Shown: positions 1 to 8,186 of the stretch, piece after piece | How the letters are laid out: the number at the start of each line of letters is the position of its first letter | How positions within the stretch are numbered: the stretch's first letter is position 1 | NCBI RefSeq assembly: GCF_036227325.1 | Contig: NZ_CP109467.1 | Span: 1,984,001 to 2,048,000, forward strand | Length of the DNA: 64,000 nucleotides | From: Streptomyces sp. NBC_01465 | Lineage (GTDB): Bacteria > Actinomycetota > Actinomycetes > Streptomycetales > Streptomycetaceae | Direction of reading: 5' to 3' | Made by a program: the position numbers and the translations under genes | The notes under the pieces: model-generated | Told to the model about the DNA's origin: nothing | Database searches by the model: none | The model's input: only the letters and a program-made list of their open reading frames with translations

Positions 1-203
1 CCCCAGGTGTCGGTGATGAACCGGTGACGCCACATCATCAGTACGCGCTTCTGCTCGTCGACCACGGCGGCCACAGCCAAGTGCCGCATTCGGACGACAT
101 GGTGCTCCCACCGCCGCCCGTCGGGCTGCTGAACGTCCACAAGCCACAGGTTGACCCACGGATTGCTGTAGATCTGCCGCTCGCCATGGACGGTCCACTG
201 CAT
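1..203 (-). CDS. NUDIX hydrolase, N-terminal part (cut by window edge)
   Basis: The minus-strand reading begins MQWTVHGERQIYSNPWVN, continues through a strand ending in VVDEQKRVLMMWRHRF and leaves the window after FITDTWG. This is the usual entry into a NUDIX fold of the ADP-ribose pyrophosphatase type: the opening strand, then 'AVAAVVDEQKRVLMMWRHR' before the glycine that precedes the NUDIX box. The catalytic GX5EX7REUXEEXGU box lies outside the window, so substrate cannot be judged. I chose the ATG at 203 because AAGGGAG lies about eight bases upstream. An in-frame ATG at 239 has no comparable ribosome-binding site. Confidence 0.8.
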   Translation of the reverse strand, partial: MQWTVHGERQIYSNPWVNLWLVDVQQPDGRRWEHHVVRMRHLAVAAVVDEQKRVLMMWRHRFITDTW

Positions 204-329
204 GAGCCCAACTCCCTTGACTTGTGAGGACTTCAGCATGTCACTCTGACGAGAATCCGTCCGCCTGGTCTGGGCATCATTGTCCGCGCCGGTTGCCTGA
301 GCCGAGCGGCAAGCGCTGAAGCGTGACCG

Positions 330-857
330 TCAGAGCTGCGGCAGGCGGTCCGTGCGTGTCGGGGCACGCCGCTCGTCGAGCCAGAAGAGATAGGTCTGCA
401 GATGGGCGGCCAACTCGCCATCGATGTAAGCCGCGTAATCACGCACAGCGGCGGCCGTACCCTGTCCGGACTTTTCGTCATCGGCCTCCCATTCGCCACG
501 CCAATGCGCCAGGTACTCCTGGATCCGTGCTCTGTCGCGCCACCATTCCCGCACGGTTGCCGGCGTCCAGTGGTCGTCGCCATCACAGCCGTATCCGGAG
601 AAGGGATCCGCCTCGGCAGCGTCGACCAGGTACTGGAGCTGCTCCCGCGTCCGAGGCTGGCGATAGACGTACTCAGCGAAGTATTCGGCTTCATAGAGCA
701 CCAGTGCTGGTGCATGGAGTCGACCGGTGCCGCAGTTGTCAGTCTCGGCGCCGTAGAACGGTCCAGGCACATTGAGCCATTTCCGTTCACTCCACTGGCC
801 TTGAAAGACCTCGCGCGCGTCGCCGAGCAGGGCCACCGGATCGAAGCTGAGCGTCAT
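330..857 (-). CDS. Conserved hypothetical protein, 175 aa
   Basis: This soluble acidic protein has no signal peptide or membrane segment. It is rich in aromatic and charged residues and carries a conspicuous segment PGPFYGAETDNCGTGRLHAP near residues 31-50, then VYRQPRTREQL and DPFSGYGCDGDDHWTP, and ends in a helical, Arg/Glu-rich tail. I believe similar proteins with the PGPFYG..TD..GTG signature occur in other actinobacteria, but I cannot assign a function. Codon use is typical of the window, which supports it over the overlapping frames. The ATG at 857 lacks a strong ribosome-binding site, so the start is less certain than the frame. The flanking intergenic stretch 204-329 shows no other gene. 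Confidence 0.7.
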   Translation of the reverse strand: MTLSFDPVALLGDAREVFQGQWSERKWLNVPGPFYGAETDNCGTGRLHAPALVLYEAEYFAEYVYRQPRTREQLQYLVDAAEADPFSGYGCDGDDHWTPATVREWWRDRARIQEYLAHWRGEWEADDEKSGQGTAAAVRDYAAYIDGELAAHLQTYLFWLDERRAPTRTDRLPQL

Positions 858-953
858 GAAAGAAGGGTATCCAGGGGCCGGACGTAGACAGCGGACAGTC
901 CCTCAGGACCGTAGCGCCTGGTCTTGCGCTCAGGGGTTCCGTATCTTGACGCA

Positions 954-1709
954 ATGGGTGAGGGAGAGCAGCCGAGGTTGTTCAGCAATCGATGGGCAGA
1001 CGCGGTGGGGCCGGGTGAGCGTGCCAGCGACCACGACCGGTGCGATTGCGTCGACCGGCGCGGACGGACTCAAGTCGACTTCCACACTGGGCAACAGGAC
1101 ACTGCGGCGCCTGGCTGGGTGCACCTGCTGGAGCTGATCGACGAAGCCGTGGCCGATGGCCGGGAGGTGTTCAAGCCGCTGGTCGAGCTGAGCCCGAGTG
1201 AGCGGCGCCAGGTCGTCACGCTTCCGTCGGCCATCGCCAGGCTGACCGAGGTCAAACAGTTCGTTCTGTACGGCAGCAATGTGACGCGAGTTCCACCCGA
1301 GATCGGGATGATGAAGAGCCTGGAGGAATTCAGCCCGTACACCTCACGTCGGCTGCACTGGTTCCCGTACGAAATCACCCGGTGCGCCAAGCTGCGCCAG
1401 AGCACTGTGAGTACGCGTGCCCTGTACGGCAACTTCAAGTACCGACCGCCCTTTCCTCTCGTCGACCACAGCCAAGAGCTCTGCGGGGAGGTTCCGATCG
1501 CGAGTTGCAGCGTCTGCGACGGTCCGGTGGAGGCCCGCCGTCTCCAGCGGGCGTGGATATCGCTCGGGGTCGCGACCGACGTACTGCCGCTGCTCGTCAA
1601 CGCGTGCTCGGCGGAGTGCATCGGCGCGCTCCCTACCCCTGCGGAGGGCTACGTCGCCGTACCGCACCACGGTCGGCCGGGACTGAGACAGCCTCCCCCA
1701 CGCCACTAG
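954..1709 (+). CDS. Leucine-rich-repeat domain protein
   Basis: This is a 251-residue soluble protein. The middle third contains a run of LRR-like units: LPSAIARLTEVKQFVLYGSNVTRVPPEIGMMKSLEEF and the following segment with hydrophobic residues at repeat spacing and 'PPEIG' turns. The C-terminal third holds four spaced cysteines (CSVC, then CSAEC), suggesting a small metal-binding element. LRR domains are protein-binding scaffolds; no catalytic motif is visible. The ATG at 954 is preferred over an upstream TTG at 924 because the ten extra residues look non-coding. It stands alone between oppositely oriented neighbours. Confidence 0.72.
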   Translation: MGEGEQPRLFSNRWADAVGPGERASDHDRCDCVDRRGRTQVDFHTGQQDTAAPGWVHLLELIDEAVADGREVFKPLVELSPSERRQVVTLPSAIARLTEVKQFVLYGSNVTRVPPEIGMMKSLEEFSPYTSRRLHWFPYEITRCAKLRQSTVSTRALYGNFKYRPPFPLVDHSQELCGEVPIASCSVCDGPVEARRLQRAWISLGVATDVLPLLVNACSAECIGALPTPAEGYVAVPHHGRPGLRQPPPRH

Positions 1710-1804
1710 CCCCTCTCTGCCCTGGCCACCCGAATGGCCACGCTGCGTGACAGGGGCGGGGTGGTCGTCGTTGAGCGGGGACCTACGAGAGGCCGGAGGC
1801 CGCT

Positions 1805-2104
1805 TTGAGTACCGTTGCGCATGCGCCCCATCCCGAGCACACCCATCAGCACGGTGCCGGTTGCGGGCATGTTGCCGTGCCGCACGACGATCACGTCGAC
1901 TATGCGCACGACGGGCATCTGCATCGCGTGCACGGCGATCACGTCGACGAGTGCGAGGTCGAGGGGCACGCCGCTCATGACGGCCATGCTCATCAGCACG
2001 GCGAGGGGTGCGGGCACGTTGCCGTGCCACATGGGGATCACGTCGACTACGTGCACGACGGGCACCGGCACGCCGATCACGGCGGGCACTGGGACGACCA
2101 CTGA
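1805..2104 (+). CDS. Histidine-rich putative metal-binding protein
   Basis: Of 99 residues, 27 are histidine. The protein consists of two near-identical 27-residue units (residues 14-40 and 63-89) that differ at only four positions. Each runs from HQHG through GCGHVAVPH and DHVDY to HDGH, and contains one cysteine. The linker between them holds another Cys and several His/Asp/Glu. Such composition is typical of proteins that buffer or carry Zn, Ni, Co or Cu. There is no signal peptide, so it should be cytoplasmic. The start is TTG at 1805, with GGAGG seven bases upstream. It ends two bases before the stop of the convergent DUF2252 gene. Confidence 0.75.
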   Translation: MSTVAHAPHPEHTHQHGAGCGHVAVPHDDHVDYAHDGHLHRVHGDHVDECEVEGHAAHDGHAHQHGEGCGHVAVPHGDHVDYVHDGHRHADHGGHWDDH

Positions 2105-2106
2105 GG

Positions 2107-3429
2107 TCAGACGTCGGTGACGGCCTTGACGCGGCCCTGCTCGATCGCTGTGAGCAGGGCCGCGTGGTCTGTGCTGGTCTGGGCCGCGTAGGCGATCGAC
2201 CAGGAGGCGATCGCTCGGTCGAAGCTGTCGCTGCGGCCCAGGTAGGCGGCGATCTCCGTACGTGAGCCCGAGCGGGCGTGGGCGCGGGCCAGGGTGCGGC
2301 CGCAGATCTCGGCGTAGCGGAAGAGCATCTTCGCGTCCAGGCTCTCGATCTCCACCGAGCCCTTCATGTCGCGGAGTTGGCGCCAGTAGAAGAAGCGGCC
2401 CGCGGGGCCTGTGGCCCAGCCGAGGAAGATGTCGTTGGCTGCTTGGAGCAGGCGTTGGCCGGCTACGACGCGTTCGCCCTGGTGGGGGTGGCGGGCTGGG
2501 GTCAGGTGTGCGGCTAGGACCGATTTTTCGGCCTCTTTGATCTGGAGCATCAGCGGGTCGTCCCGCGTCTTGCCGGCCAGGAGTACGACGAAGCAGCGTG
2601 TGCCTACGCTGCCTACGCCGACCACCTTCATCGCCGCGTCGACCAGGCGGAAGCGGTCGAGGAGTTGGCGGCGCTCCTCCGACATGCTCCGCAGGTAGTT
2701 CTCGAATGCGTCGTGGACCAGGCCCAGGTCGCTCTTGTTGATCGGTTGCAGGAGCGGGGGCTCCTGTTTGATGCGCGGGGTGCCGTCCGGGCCTTCCTCC
2801 GTGAGCTTGCGGAGTGCGTGCAGGCTGGTGCGGGTGCGGGCCTTCGCCAGCATCTGTTGTGCCTGCGCGCGGTTGCGCTTCCGGATGGTGGGGAGCAGGT
2901 CCTCTGTGTCCACGCGCTCGTACCAGACGTCCAGTTCGCCTCGGCCTGCCAGGTCGCGCATGTGCTCTCGGTAGGCGTGGGCGGCTGATTGGGCTGCGTC
3001 GCGGGCTGCTGATTCCGTGTGGCCGTTCTGGCGGGATGCAACGGCGATGCTGGCGGCCAGGCGTTTTACGTCCCACTCGAAGGGGCCCGGCAGCGTCTCG
3101 TCGAAGTCGTTCAGGTCGAAGAGGAGGGCGCGCTCCGGCGAGGCGAAGAAGCCGAAGTTCGACAGGTGCGCGTCGCCGCACAGCTGGACCGTCAGCCCGG
3201 TGTTCGGGGTGGAGGCCAGGTCGGCGGCCATGATCGCGGGGGCTCCGCGCAGGAAGGCGAAGTCGGACGCCGCCATCCGTCCGTAGCGGATCGGGACCAG
3301 TTCCTCGACCCTGGTCGCGGCCTGGGCCTCCAGGATCGCCACCGGGTCGGGGCGGCCCTTCGGTGCCTGCCAGGTGCCCTGGGAGGAGCGCGGGACGAGC
3401 TTGCGTGCCTCGCGACCGGAGTCCGTCAT
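2107..3429 (-). CDS. DUF2252 family protein
   Basis: This 440-residue protein has the hallmarks of the DUF2252 family: an N-terminal RYGRMAASDFAFLRG segment, GDAHLSNFG at residues 85-93 and DLNDFDETLPGPFEWDVKRL at about 105-124. GDxHxxN and a downstream DxND-type acid resemble the catalytic and metal-binding loops of aminoglycoside-phosphotransferase/kinase-like folds, so a phosphotransferase activity is plausible, but the biological substrate of this family is not known to me. No signal peptide is present. Length is normal for the family. The ATG start begins MTDSGREARKLVPR. Confidence 0.88.
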   Translation of the reverse strand: MTDSGREARKLVPRSSQGTWQAPKGRPDPVAILEAQAATRVEELVPIRYGRMAASDFAFLRGAPAIMAADLASTPNTGLTVQLCGDAHLSNFGFFASPERALLFDLNDFDETLPGPFEWDVKRLAASIAVASRQNGHTESAARDAAQSAAHAYREHMRDLAGRGELDVWYERVDTEDLLPTIRKRNRAQAQQMLAKARTRTSLHALRKLTEEGPDGTPRIKQEPPLLQPINKSDLGLVHDAFENYLRSMSEERRQLLDRFRLVDAAMKVVGVGSVGTRCFVVLLAGKTRDDPLMLQIKEAEKSVLAAHLTPARHPHQGERVVAGQRLLQAANDIFLGWATGPAGRFFYWRQLRDMKGSVEIESLDAKMLFRYAEICGRTLARAHARSGSRTEIAAYLGRSDSFDRAIASWSIAYAAQTSTDHAALLTAIEQGRVKAVTDV

Positions 3430-3514
3430 CTGTGCCCCGTCCTGAGCTGTCGGTCTTTGAAGTCAAAGGCCTGTGCTCGGCACCCGCGAACCGGAGCCAC
3501 CCATTCGGGGCCGG

Positions 3515-4147
3515 TCAGACGTAGGCGAGCAGGGCGTCCAGGGGGCGGGGGACGCGGGTGAGGGGCAGGGCTTCGACCAGGGCGCGGGCGTACTGCGCCT
3601 TGCGGCCGCTATGGGTGCCCATGAAGCGGCGGAGTTGCTGTTCGGGGGTGCGGCCGCGCTGCGCGGGTTGCTTCTGGAAGGTACGGAGCTGGCGCAACTC
3701 GCCCTCGATCGCGATGACTTGCTCGACCTCGGCGGGGCCCAGGGCCCGGATCAGTTCGTCCTCCAGGTCCGCGTCGCAGACGTAGAAACCGGTCGGGTCC
3801 GCTCCGGCTTCGGTCAGGGCGCGGCGGAAGTAGGGCTCCTCCCCCGCGTCGCAGAGGCCCGCCAGTGCGAGGTCCAGGCCGCCGGGGCCGATCAGCGCCA
3901 GGAAGCGGGCGATGCTCGTCGCGCCGCCGAGCGGGACGACGGCGACGCCCTCCTCGGCGAGGTTCCGGTCGTGGCGTACGGCCAGTGCCTCCACCGCCGC
4001 GCAGTCGCTGACGCCCTCGACGAGCACGACCGTACGCAGGGCCTCGGTGGCGGCCAGTTCCTGTGCCGCCGTCGCGGCCGCCGGGGCGTCCGCGCCTCCC
4101 GCGGCCCAGGCAACCGCCGCTCTGGTGAAACGGGTTGTCTGATCCAT
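3515..4147 (-). CDS. TOPRIM-domain protein (OLD-like/ATP-dependent endonuclease-like)
   Basis: This 210-residue protein contains a TOPRIM fold: RTVVLVEGVSDCAAVEALA (Glu at about residue 44), then VAVVPLGGATSIARFLAL, and an acidic loop GLCDAGEEPYFRRAL (Asp about 100). TOPRIM domains use a Glu and an Asp pair to hold Mg2+ in nicking, topoisomerase, primase and OLD nuclease reactions. No ATPase domain is fused here, so it is a stand-alone TOPRIM unit like those annotated as OLD-family endonucleases in actinobacteria. The C-terminus (MGTHSGRKAQYARALVEAL) is characteristic of the OLD/TOPRIM tail. The ATG at 4147 is preferred; a GTG at 4153 is possible. Confidence 0.72.
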   Translation of the reverse strand: MDQTTRFTRAAVAWAAGGADAPAAATAAQELAATEALRTVVLVEGVSDCAAVEALAVRHDRNLAEEGVAVVPLGGATSIARFLALIGPGGLDLALAGLCDAGEEPYFRRALTEAGADPTGFYVCDADLEDELIRALGPAEVEQVIAIEGELRQLRTFQKQPAQRGRTPEQQLRRFMGTHSGRKAQYARALVEALPLTRVPRPLDALLAYV

Positions 4148-4293
4148 GAGCACAAGTCTCGCAGGTCCGGGGCCCATTACCTCGGGAGTAATCGACCCCC
4201 TCGGCGCGGCCCGGCAAGCTGAAGTCATCCGGAGGCCGGGCGGCGCACTCCGCCCGGACTTCGGACCCCAACCACTCTGGAGGCTCATCCATC

Positions 4294-4668
4294 ATGTCCG
4301 TTTCCGTTTTCGAAACCGCTGTCGCCCGCTACTTCGAGGCCTGGAACGCCAAGGGCGCCGAGAACATCGCCAAGGCCGTCGCCGCCGCCTGGACCGAGGA
4401 CGGCAGCTACACCGACCCGCTCGCCGAGGTCACCGGCCAGGAAGGAGTCGCCGCCGTGATCGCCGGGGCGCAGGAGCAGTTCCCCGGATTTGAGTTCCGG
4501 CAGCTCGGGGCTGTCGACGGACATCACGGCATCGCCCGCTTCGGGTGGGAGCTGGTGTCCGTCGCGGACGGGTCCGCGCCCGTCGCCGGGTTCGATGTGA
4601 TCACGCTCGCCGAGGACGGTCGCATCCGTACGGTGCACGGATTCCTGGACCGGGTGCCCGCCGTCTGA
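4294..4668 (+). CDS. SnoaL/NTF2-like protein
   Basis: This 124-residue protein has the cone-shaped alpha+beta NTF2-like pattern: an amphipathic helix (VARYFEAWNAKGAENIAKAV), the WTEDGSYTDPLAEVTGQEGVAAVI segment, and C-terminal strands ending GFDVITLAEDGRIRTVHGFLDRVP. This fold serves cyclases, isomerases and ligand-binding proteins, and the sequence alone does not say which. Upstream GGAGG (within ctctggaggctc) supports the ATG at 4294. It is divergent from the TOPRIM gene. Confidence 0.82.
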   Translation: MSVSVFETAVARYFEAWNAKGAENIAKAVAAAWTEDGSYTDPLAEVTGQEGVAAVIAGAQEQFPGFEFRQLGAVDGHHGIARFGWELVSVADGSAPVAGFDVITLAEDGRIRTVHGFLDRVPAV

Positions 4669-4728
4669 GCGCTGCGCCAGGATGGGGTGATGGATTCAAC
4701 TCCCTTGTACGGTCCGGCCAGTTGGGAA

Positions 4729-4759
4729 GGGCCACGGCGCCATCACGGACCCGTGGCCC
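4729..4759. terminator. Inverted repeat between convergent genes
   Basis: GGGCCACGG at 4729-4737 is complementary to CCGTGGCCC at 4751-4759, giving a 9-bp GC stem with a 13-base loop. It lies between two convergent genes, so it can act as a two-way terminator. There is no T-tract, as is usual in Streptomyces. Confidence 0.55.
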
Positions 4760-4782
4760 GGGTCGCCGTGGGAGCCCGCGGC

Positions 4783-5313
4783 TCAGCCCTTGAAGGGGTT
4801 CGCCGTGAAGTCGACCGCCGTCTTGCGCGGGTCCACCGTGTCGTTGTTGAGCTGGACGATGCAGGCCAGGACCAGCAGCCGGCTGACGCGCGGGTCGTCG
4901 ATCTTCGCCTCGTACGTCGCCCTGACGCCCGCGCGGCGCGTGACCGTGAAGCCCTGCGACTGCGGGGCCCGGAAGCGCAGGCGGAAGGAGAGGAGGTTGT
5001 CGCCCAGTTCGCGGAAGGGGATCAGCCGCAGCGGGGAGGCGTGGCGGAGCTTGCTGTTGGCTCCGTCGGGGGTGCCGTCGAAGGTGGCCAGGCCGTGCTG
5101 GGTGACGGTCCAGGTGTCCTTGCGGAGGCCGCCCTCGCGGTTGCGTACAGTGCCGATCTCGGTGCGGTCGGGGGCCACAGCCGCGAACGGGGTGACGTAG
5201 CCGAGGAGTTGGGCGAGGTCCTGGCCCGCGTGGACCTGGTACGGGTTGCGCGTCTCGTAGGCGCCGTCCTTGTGCAGGCGGGCGGCGGGCATGGAGGCGC
5301 CAGGCGCCCGCAC
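4783..5313 (-). CDS. Hypothetical protein with an apparently missing or non-standard start
   Basis: Residues from the first possible GTG read MRAPGASMPAARLHKDG and run to a C-terminal DFTANPFKG. The middle alternates beta-strand-like segments (IGTVRNREGGLRKDTWTV; LRLRFRAPQSQGFTVTRRAGVRATYEAKIDDPRVSRLLVL). The general shape loosely recalls LURP-one/scramblase-like beta-barrels, but I am not confident. The same frame continues upstream of 5313 with strongly biased G/C third positions (reading KIETLTAFTVNVDYGRSHTT) up to an in-frame TAG at 5386-5388, with no ATG, GTG or TTG before it. Either initiation is at the GTG at 5313, or the 5' end carries a frameshift or lost start codon. Confidence 0.55.
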   Translation of the reverse strand: MRAPGASMPAARLHKDGAYETRNPYQVHAGQDLAQLLGYVTPFAAVAPDRTEIGTVRNREGGLRKDTWTVTQHGLATFDGTPDGANSKLRHASPLRLIPFRELGDNLLSFRLRFRAPQSQGFTVTRRAGVRATYEAKIDDPRVSRLLVLACIVQLNNDTVDPRKTAVDFTANPFKG

Positions 5314-5473
5314 CGTGAAGGTGGTGTGGCTGCGCCCGTAGTCGACGTTGACCGTGAAGGCCGTGAGGGTCTCGATCTTGCAACCCTAGGGAGGCGGCGC
5401 CGAGGACTCCCCCAATGCCGGGCAAAGAATGCCAAGTGCCGGGGGCCCGGCCCTCGGATAGCCTGGGTGAACA

Positions 5474-6625
5474 ATGAACCGTTTGACGACCTCATGGGGC
5501 GACTTCGCCCTCACCCGTTTCCCCGAGGACCCCCGCAATCAGCTGCGGGCGTGGGATGCCGCCGACGAGTACCTGCTGAACCATCTCGCGGAGCTCGGAC
5601 TCGACCCGGACGCCGGGTCGGTCGTCGTGGTGGGTGACCGGTGGGGAGCGCTTGTCACAGCGCTGGGCGAGCGGCGGCCCGTGCAGATCACCGACTCCTT
5701 CCTCGGGCAGCAGGCGACCCGGGCGAATCTGGCGCGTGCCGGGGTCGAGGACGGGGCCGTGCGGCTGCTGACGACGCGGGATGCTGTGCCGGAGCGGATC
5801 GACGTGCTCGTCGTACGCGTACCGAAGAGCCTGGCGCTCCTGGAGGACCAGCTGCACCGGCTGGCGCCCGCGCTGCACGCGGACACCGTGGTCGTCGGCG
5901 GCGGGATGGTCAAGGAGATCCACACCTCGACGCTGAAGCTCTTCGAGCAGATCGTGGGGCCGACGCGGACCTCGCTCGCCGTGAAGAAGGCTCGGCTGAT
6001 CTTCGCGACCCCGGATCCTGGGATCGCCCGGAGCGGGAGCCCCTGGCCTCGTCAGTACGTACTCGACGGGGATTCCGGGGACGGTGCGGGGCTCACGGCC
6101 GTCAACCACGCGGGGATCTTCTGCGCCGAGCGGCTCGACATCGGGACGCGGTTCCTGCTGAAGCATCTGCCGCGGAGGAGCGGGAGCGAGCGGGTGCTCG
6201 ATCTGGGGTGCGGGAACGGGATCGTGGGGACGGCGGCCGCTGCCCTCAATCCGGACGCCGAGGTGGTGTTCGTGGACGAGTCGTTCCCGGCCGTCGTCTC
6301 CGCCGAGGAGACCTTCCGGGCGAACCTCGGGGCCGAGCGCAAGGCGGAGTTCCTCGTCGGGGACGGGACGGTGTCGATTCCGGGTGGGTCGATCGATCTC
6401 GTACTGAACAATCCGCCCTTCCACACCCATCAGTCGATCACCGATCAGACCGCGCGGCGGATGTTCAGCGGGTCGAAGGCCGTGCTGCGGAACGGCGGCG
6501 AGCTTCTGGTCGTCGGCAATCGCCATCTGGGGTACCACCAGATGCTGCGGCGGGTCTTCGGCAACTGCCAAGTCGTCGCCGGGGACCCGAAGTTCGTGGT
6601 GCTGCGGGCCGTCAAACGGGGCTGA
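5474..6625 (+). CDS. rlmG: RlmG-like 23S rRNA (guanine-N2)-methyltransferase
   Basis: This 383-residue protein contains two tandem methyltransferase folds. The N-terminal one (residues about 1-190) is degenerate. The C-terminal one has an intact SAM loop VLDLGCGNGIVG at about 241-252 and the catalytic NNPPFH motif at 312-317. NPPF is typical of enzymes methylating exocyclic amino groups of guanine, and the double-domain layout matches RlmG, which modifies G1835 of 23S rRNA in E. coli, or RsmC, its 16S relative. Length fits RlmG. RlmG is preferred but RsmC cannot be excluded by eye. Confidence 0.85.
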   Translation: MNRLTTSWGDFALTRFPEDPRNQLRAWDAADEYLLNHLAELGLDPDAGSVVVVGDRWGALVTALGERRPVQITDSFLGQQATRANLARAGVEDGAVRLLTTRDAVPERIDVLVVRVPKSLALLEDQLHRLAPALHADTVVVGGGMVKEIHTSTLKLFEQIVGPTRTSLAVKKARLIFATPDPGIARSGSPWPRQYVLDGDSGDGAGLTAVNHAGIFCAERLDIGTRFLLKHLPRRSGSERVLDLGCGNGIVGTAAAALNPDAEVVFVDESFPAVVSAEETFRANLGAERKAEFLVGDGTVSIPGGSIDLVLNNPPFHTHQSITDQTARRMFSGSKAVLRNGGELLVVGNRHLGYHQMLRRVFGNCQVVAGDPKFVVLRAVKRG

Positions 6626-6645
6626 GTGCGGAGTACCGTGGAGCA

Positions 6646-6873
6646 GTGGGCGCAGTGGACGACGCCGACGAGAGCCCGGTCGGCGCCATTGGCCGGGTGA
6701 CCGTTTCGATTCCCGCGGGCGGGCCGGGCGAGGTGCTCGTTTCCGTGCGGGGCGGGACGGAGGCTTTCGCCGCGTGGGCGCGTATGCCGATCGCCCGGCA
6801 TTCCCTGGTCATCGTTGCGGACGTGATGTCGGCCCGCTCCGTGGTGGTTGAGCCGTTTCCTCCCTCCTCCTAG
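6646..6873 (+). CDS. Small NfeD-C/OB-fold-like protein paired with the SPFH gene
   Basis: From GTG at 6646 (or GTG at 6655) the protein reads VGAVDDADESPVGAIGRVTVS and ends ARSVVVEPFPPSS, 75 residues. The order of short strands (IGRVTVSIP, GEVLVSVRGG, ARHSLVIVADVM, ARSVVVEPF) resembles the OB-fold at the end of NfeD proteins, which partner with flotillin/SPFH proteins. The next gene, 21 bases downstream, is an SPFH protein, which supports the idea. There is no membrane segment, so this is only the soluble part of an NfeD. Confidence 0.65.
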   Translation: MGAVDDADESPVGAIGRVTVSIPAGGPGEVLVSVRGGTEAFAAWARMPIARHSLVIVADVMSARSVVVEPFPPSS

Positions 6874-6894
6874 TGCGCGTACGGGAGAACTCTG

Positions 6895-8103
6895 ATGTTT
6901 TTCTGGCATGTTCCTGCACCCAACGAAGCGCTCCTCATCTCCGGATCGAAGCGGCGGGCGGACTCCACGCAGTTCCGTATCGTCACCGGGCACGGCAGTC
7001 TCGTCCTGCCCGTGAAGCAGAAGGCCCGCGTGCTGTCGCTCGCGCTGCGCGAGGCCGAGATCACCGAGGACTGTGTGACGCAGCAGGGGATCCGGCTCAA
7101 TGTGCGGGCCGTCATCGTCTTCAAGGTCGGTGACGACGCCGTCTCCATCGCCAACGCGGCCCGGCGCTTCCTCACCGAACAGCACCGGATGGAAGAGCTG
7201 GTGGGGCGGATCTTCGCCGGTCATCTCCGGTCCATCGTGGGCGGGTTGACCGTCGAGCAGATCATCCGCGAGCGTGACCGGGTCTCCCAGGAGGTGAAGG
7301 AGGGCAGCCACACGGAGATGGAGAAGCTGGGGATCGTGGTCGACGCCCTGCAGATCCAGGAGATCGCGGACGCGACCGGCTACATCAGCAATCTCGCCGC
7401 CCCGCATGCCGCCGCCGTCGCCAGTCAGGCGCGGATCGCGCAGGCCCGCGCCGACCAGGAGGCGACCGAGCGCGAGCAGCAGGCGGAGGCGCTGAAGGCG
7501 GAGTACGCGCGGGACACCGCGATCAAGCGGGCGGGGTTCCTCGCGCAGACCGAGCAGTCCAACGCCGTTGCCGCGCAGGCCGGTCCGCTGGCCCAGGCGC
7601 GGGCGACGCAGCAGGTCACGGAGGAGCAGACCGCGCTCGCGGCCCGGCAGGCGGAGCTCGCGGCGCAGCGGCTCGAGGCGGAGGTACGACGGCCGGCCGA
7701 CGCGGAGGCGTACCGGAAGCGGACGCTCGCCGAGGCGGAGCGGGACCGGGCGAAGTACGCGGCGGACGGGGAGGCGTACACGCAGCGGACGATCGCCCAG
7801 GCGCAGGCCGATGCGTACGCCGTCGTCGCGGCCTCTCTGCGCGACGGGAACCAGCAACTGATCGCCGCCAACCGGGTCGTGGAGAATCTGCCGGCGCTGG
7901 CCGATGCGGCGGCGCGCGGGATCTCGGGGTCGACGCTGACCGTGCTCAACGGTTCGGAGGGGGTCAACGAGATGGCTGCGGGGATCGTCGGGCAGGGGCT
8001 GGCGATTCTGGACACACTGAGGAAGGGTGCTGCGCCGGCTCCCGCTTCGGCTCCTGGTGACACGGGTGCGCGTGCGAACGGGGCTCCTGCTGTGACGTCG
8101 TAG
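6895..8103 (+). CDS. SPFH/flotillin-family protein
   Basis: This 402-residue protein starts MFFWHVPAPNEALLISGS. The SPFH (band 7) domain occupies about residues 5-170 (GSLVLPVKQKARVLSLALREAEI; VTQQGIRLNVRAVIVFKVGD; GRIFAGHLRSIVGGLTVEQI; EKLGIVVDALQIQEI). A long Ala/Glu/Gln-rich coiled coil follows at about 180-330 (QARADQEATEREQQAEALKAEY and similar), as in flotillins. The C-terminus is Pro/Ala-rich. It lacks an obvious N-terminal transmembrane helix, so membrane association would be peripheral. Flotillins scaffold membrane microdomains. It probably forms an operon with the preceding OB-fold gene. Confidence 0.88.
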   Translation: MFFWHVPAPNEALLISGSKRRADSTQFRIVTGHGSLVLPVKQKARVLSLALREAEITEDCVTQQGIRLNVRAVIVFKVGDDAVSIANAARRFLTEQHRMEELVGRIFAGHLRSIVGGLTVEQIIRERDRVSQEVKEGSHTEMEKLGIVVDALQIQEIADATGYISNLAAPHAAAVASQARIAQARADQEATEREQQAEALKAEYARDTAIKRAGFLAQTEQSNAVAAQAGPLAQARATQQVTEEQTALAARQAELAAQRLEAEVRRPADAEAYRKRTLAEAERDRAKYAADGEAYTQRTIAQAQADAYAVVAASLRDGNQQLIAANRVVENLPALADAAARGISGSTLTVLNGSEGVNEMAAGIVGQGLAILDTLRKGAAPAPASAPGDTGARANGAPAVTS

Positions 8104-8186
8104 CGCACAGGCACCCCGGGCCCCGTTCGGCCCAACGCCACGCGCGTCCCGGGGCGGCAGGAGGGTCGGGCACTCAGGGTGGGGCC

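Noticed and set aside
24..227. 67-residue + strand frame at the left edge
   Set aside because: It lies antisense to the NUDIX hydrolase start, which is recognisable on the minus strand.
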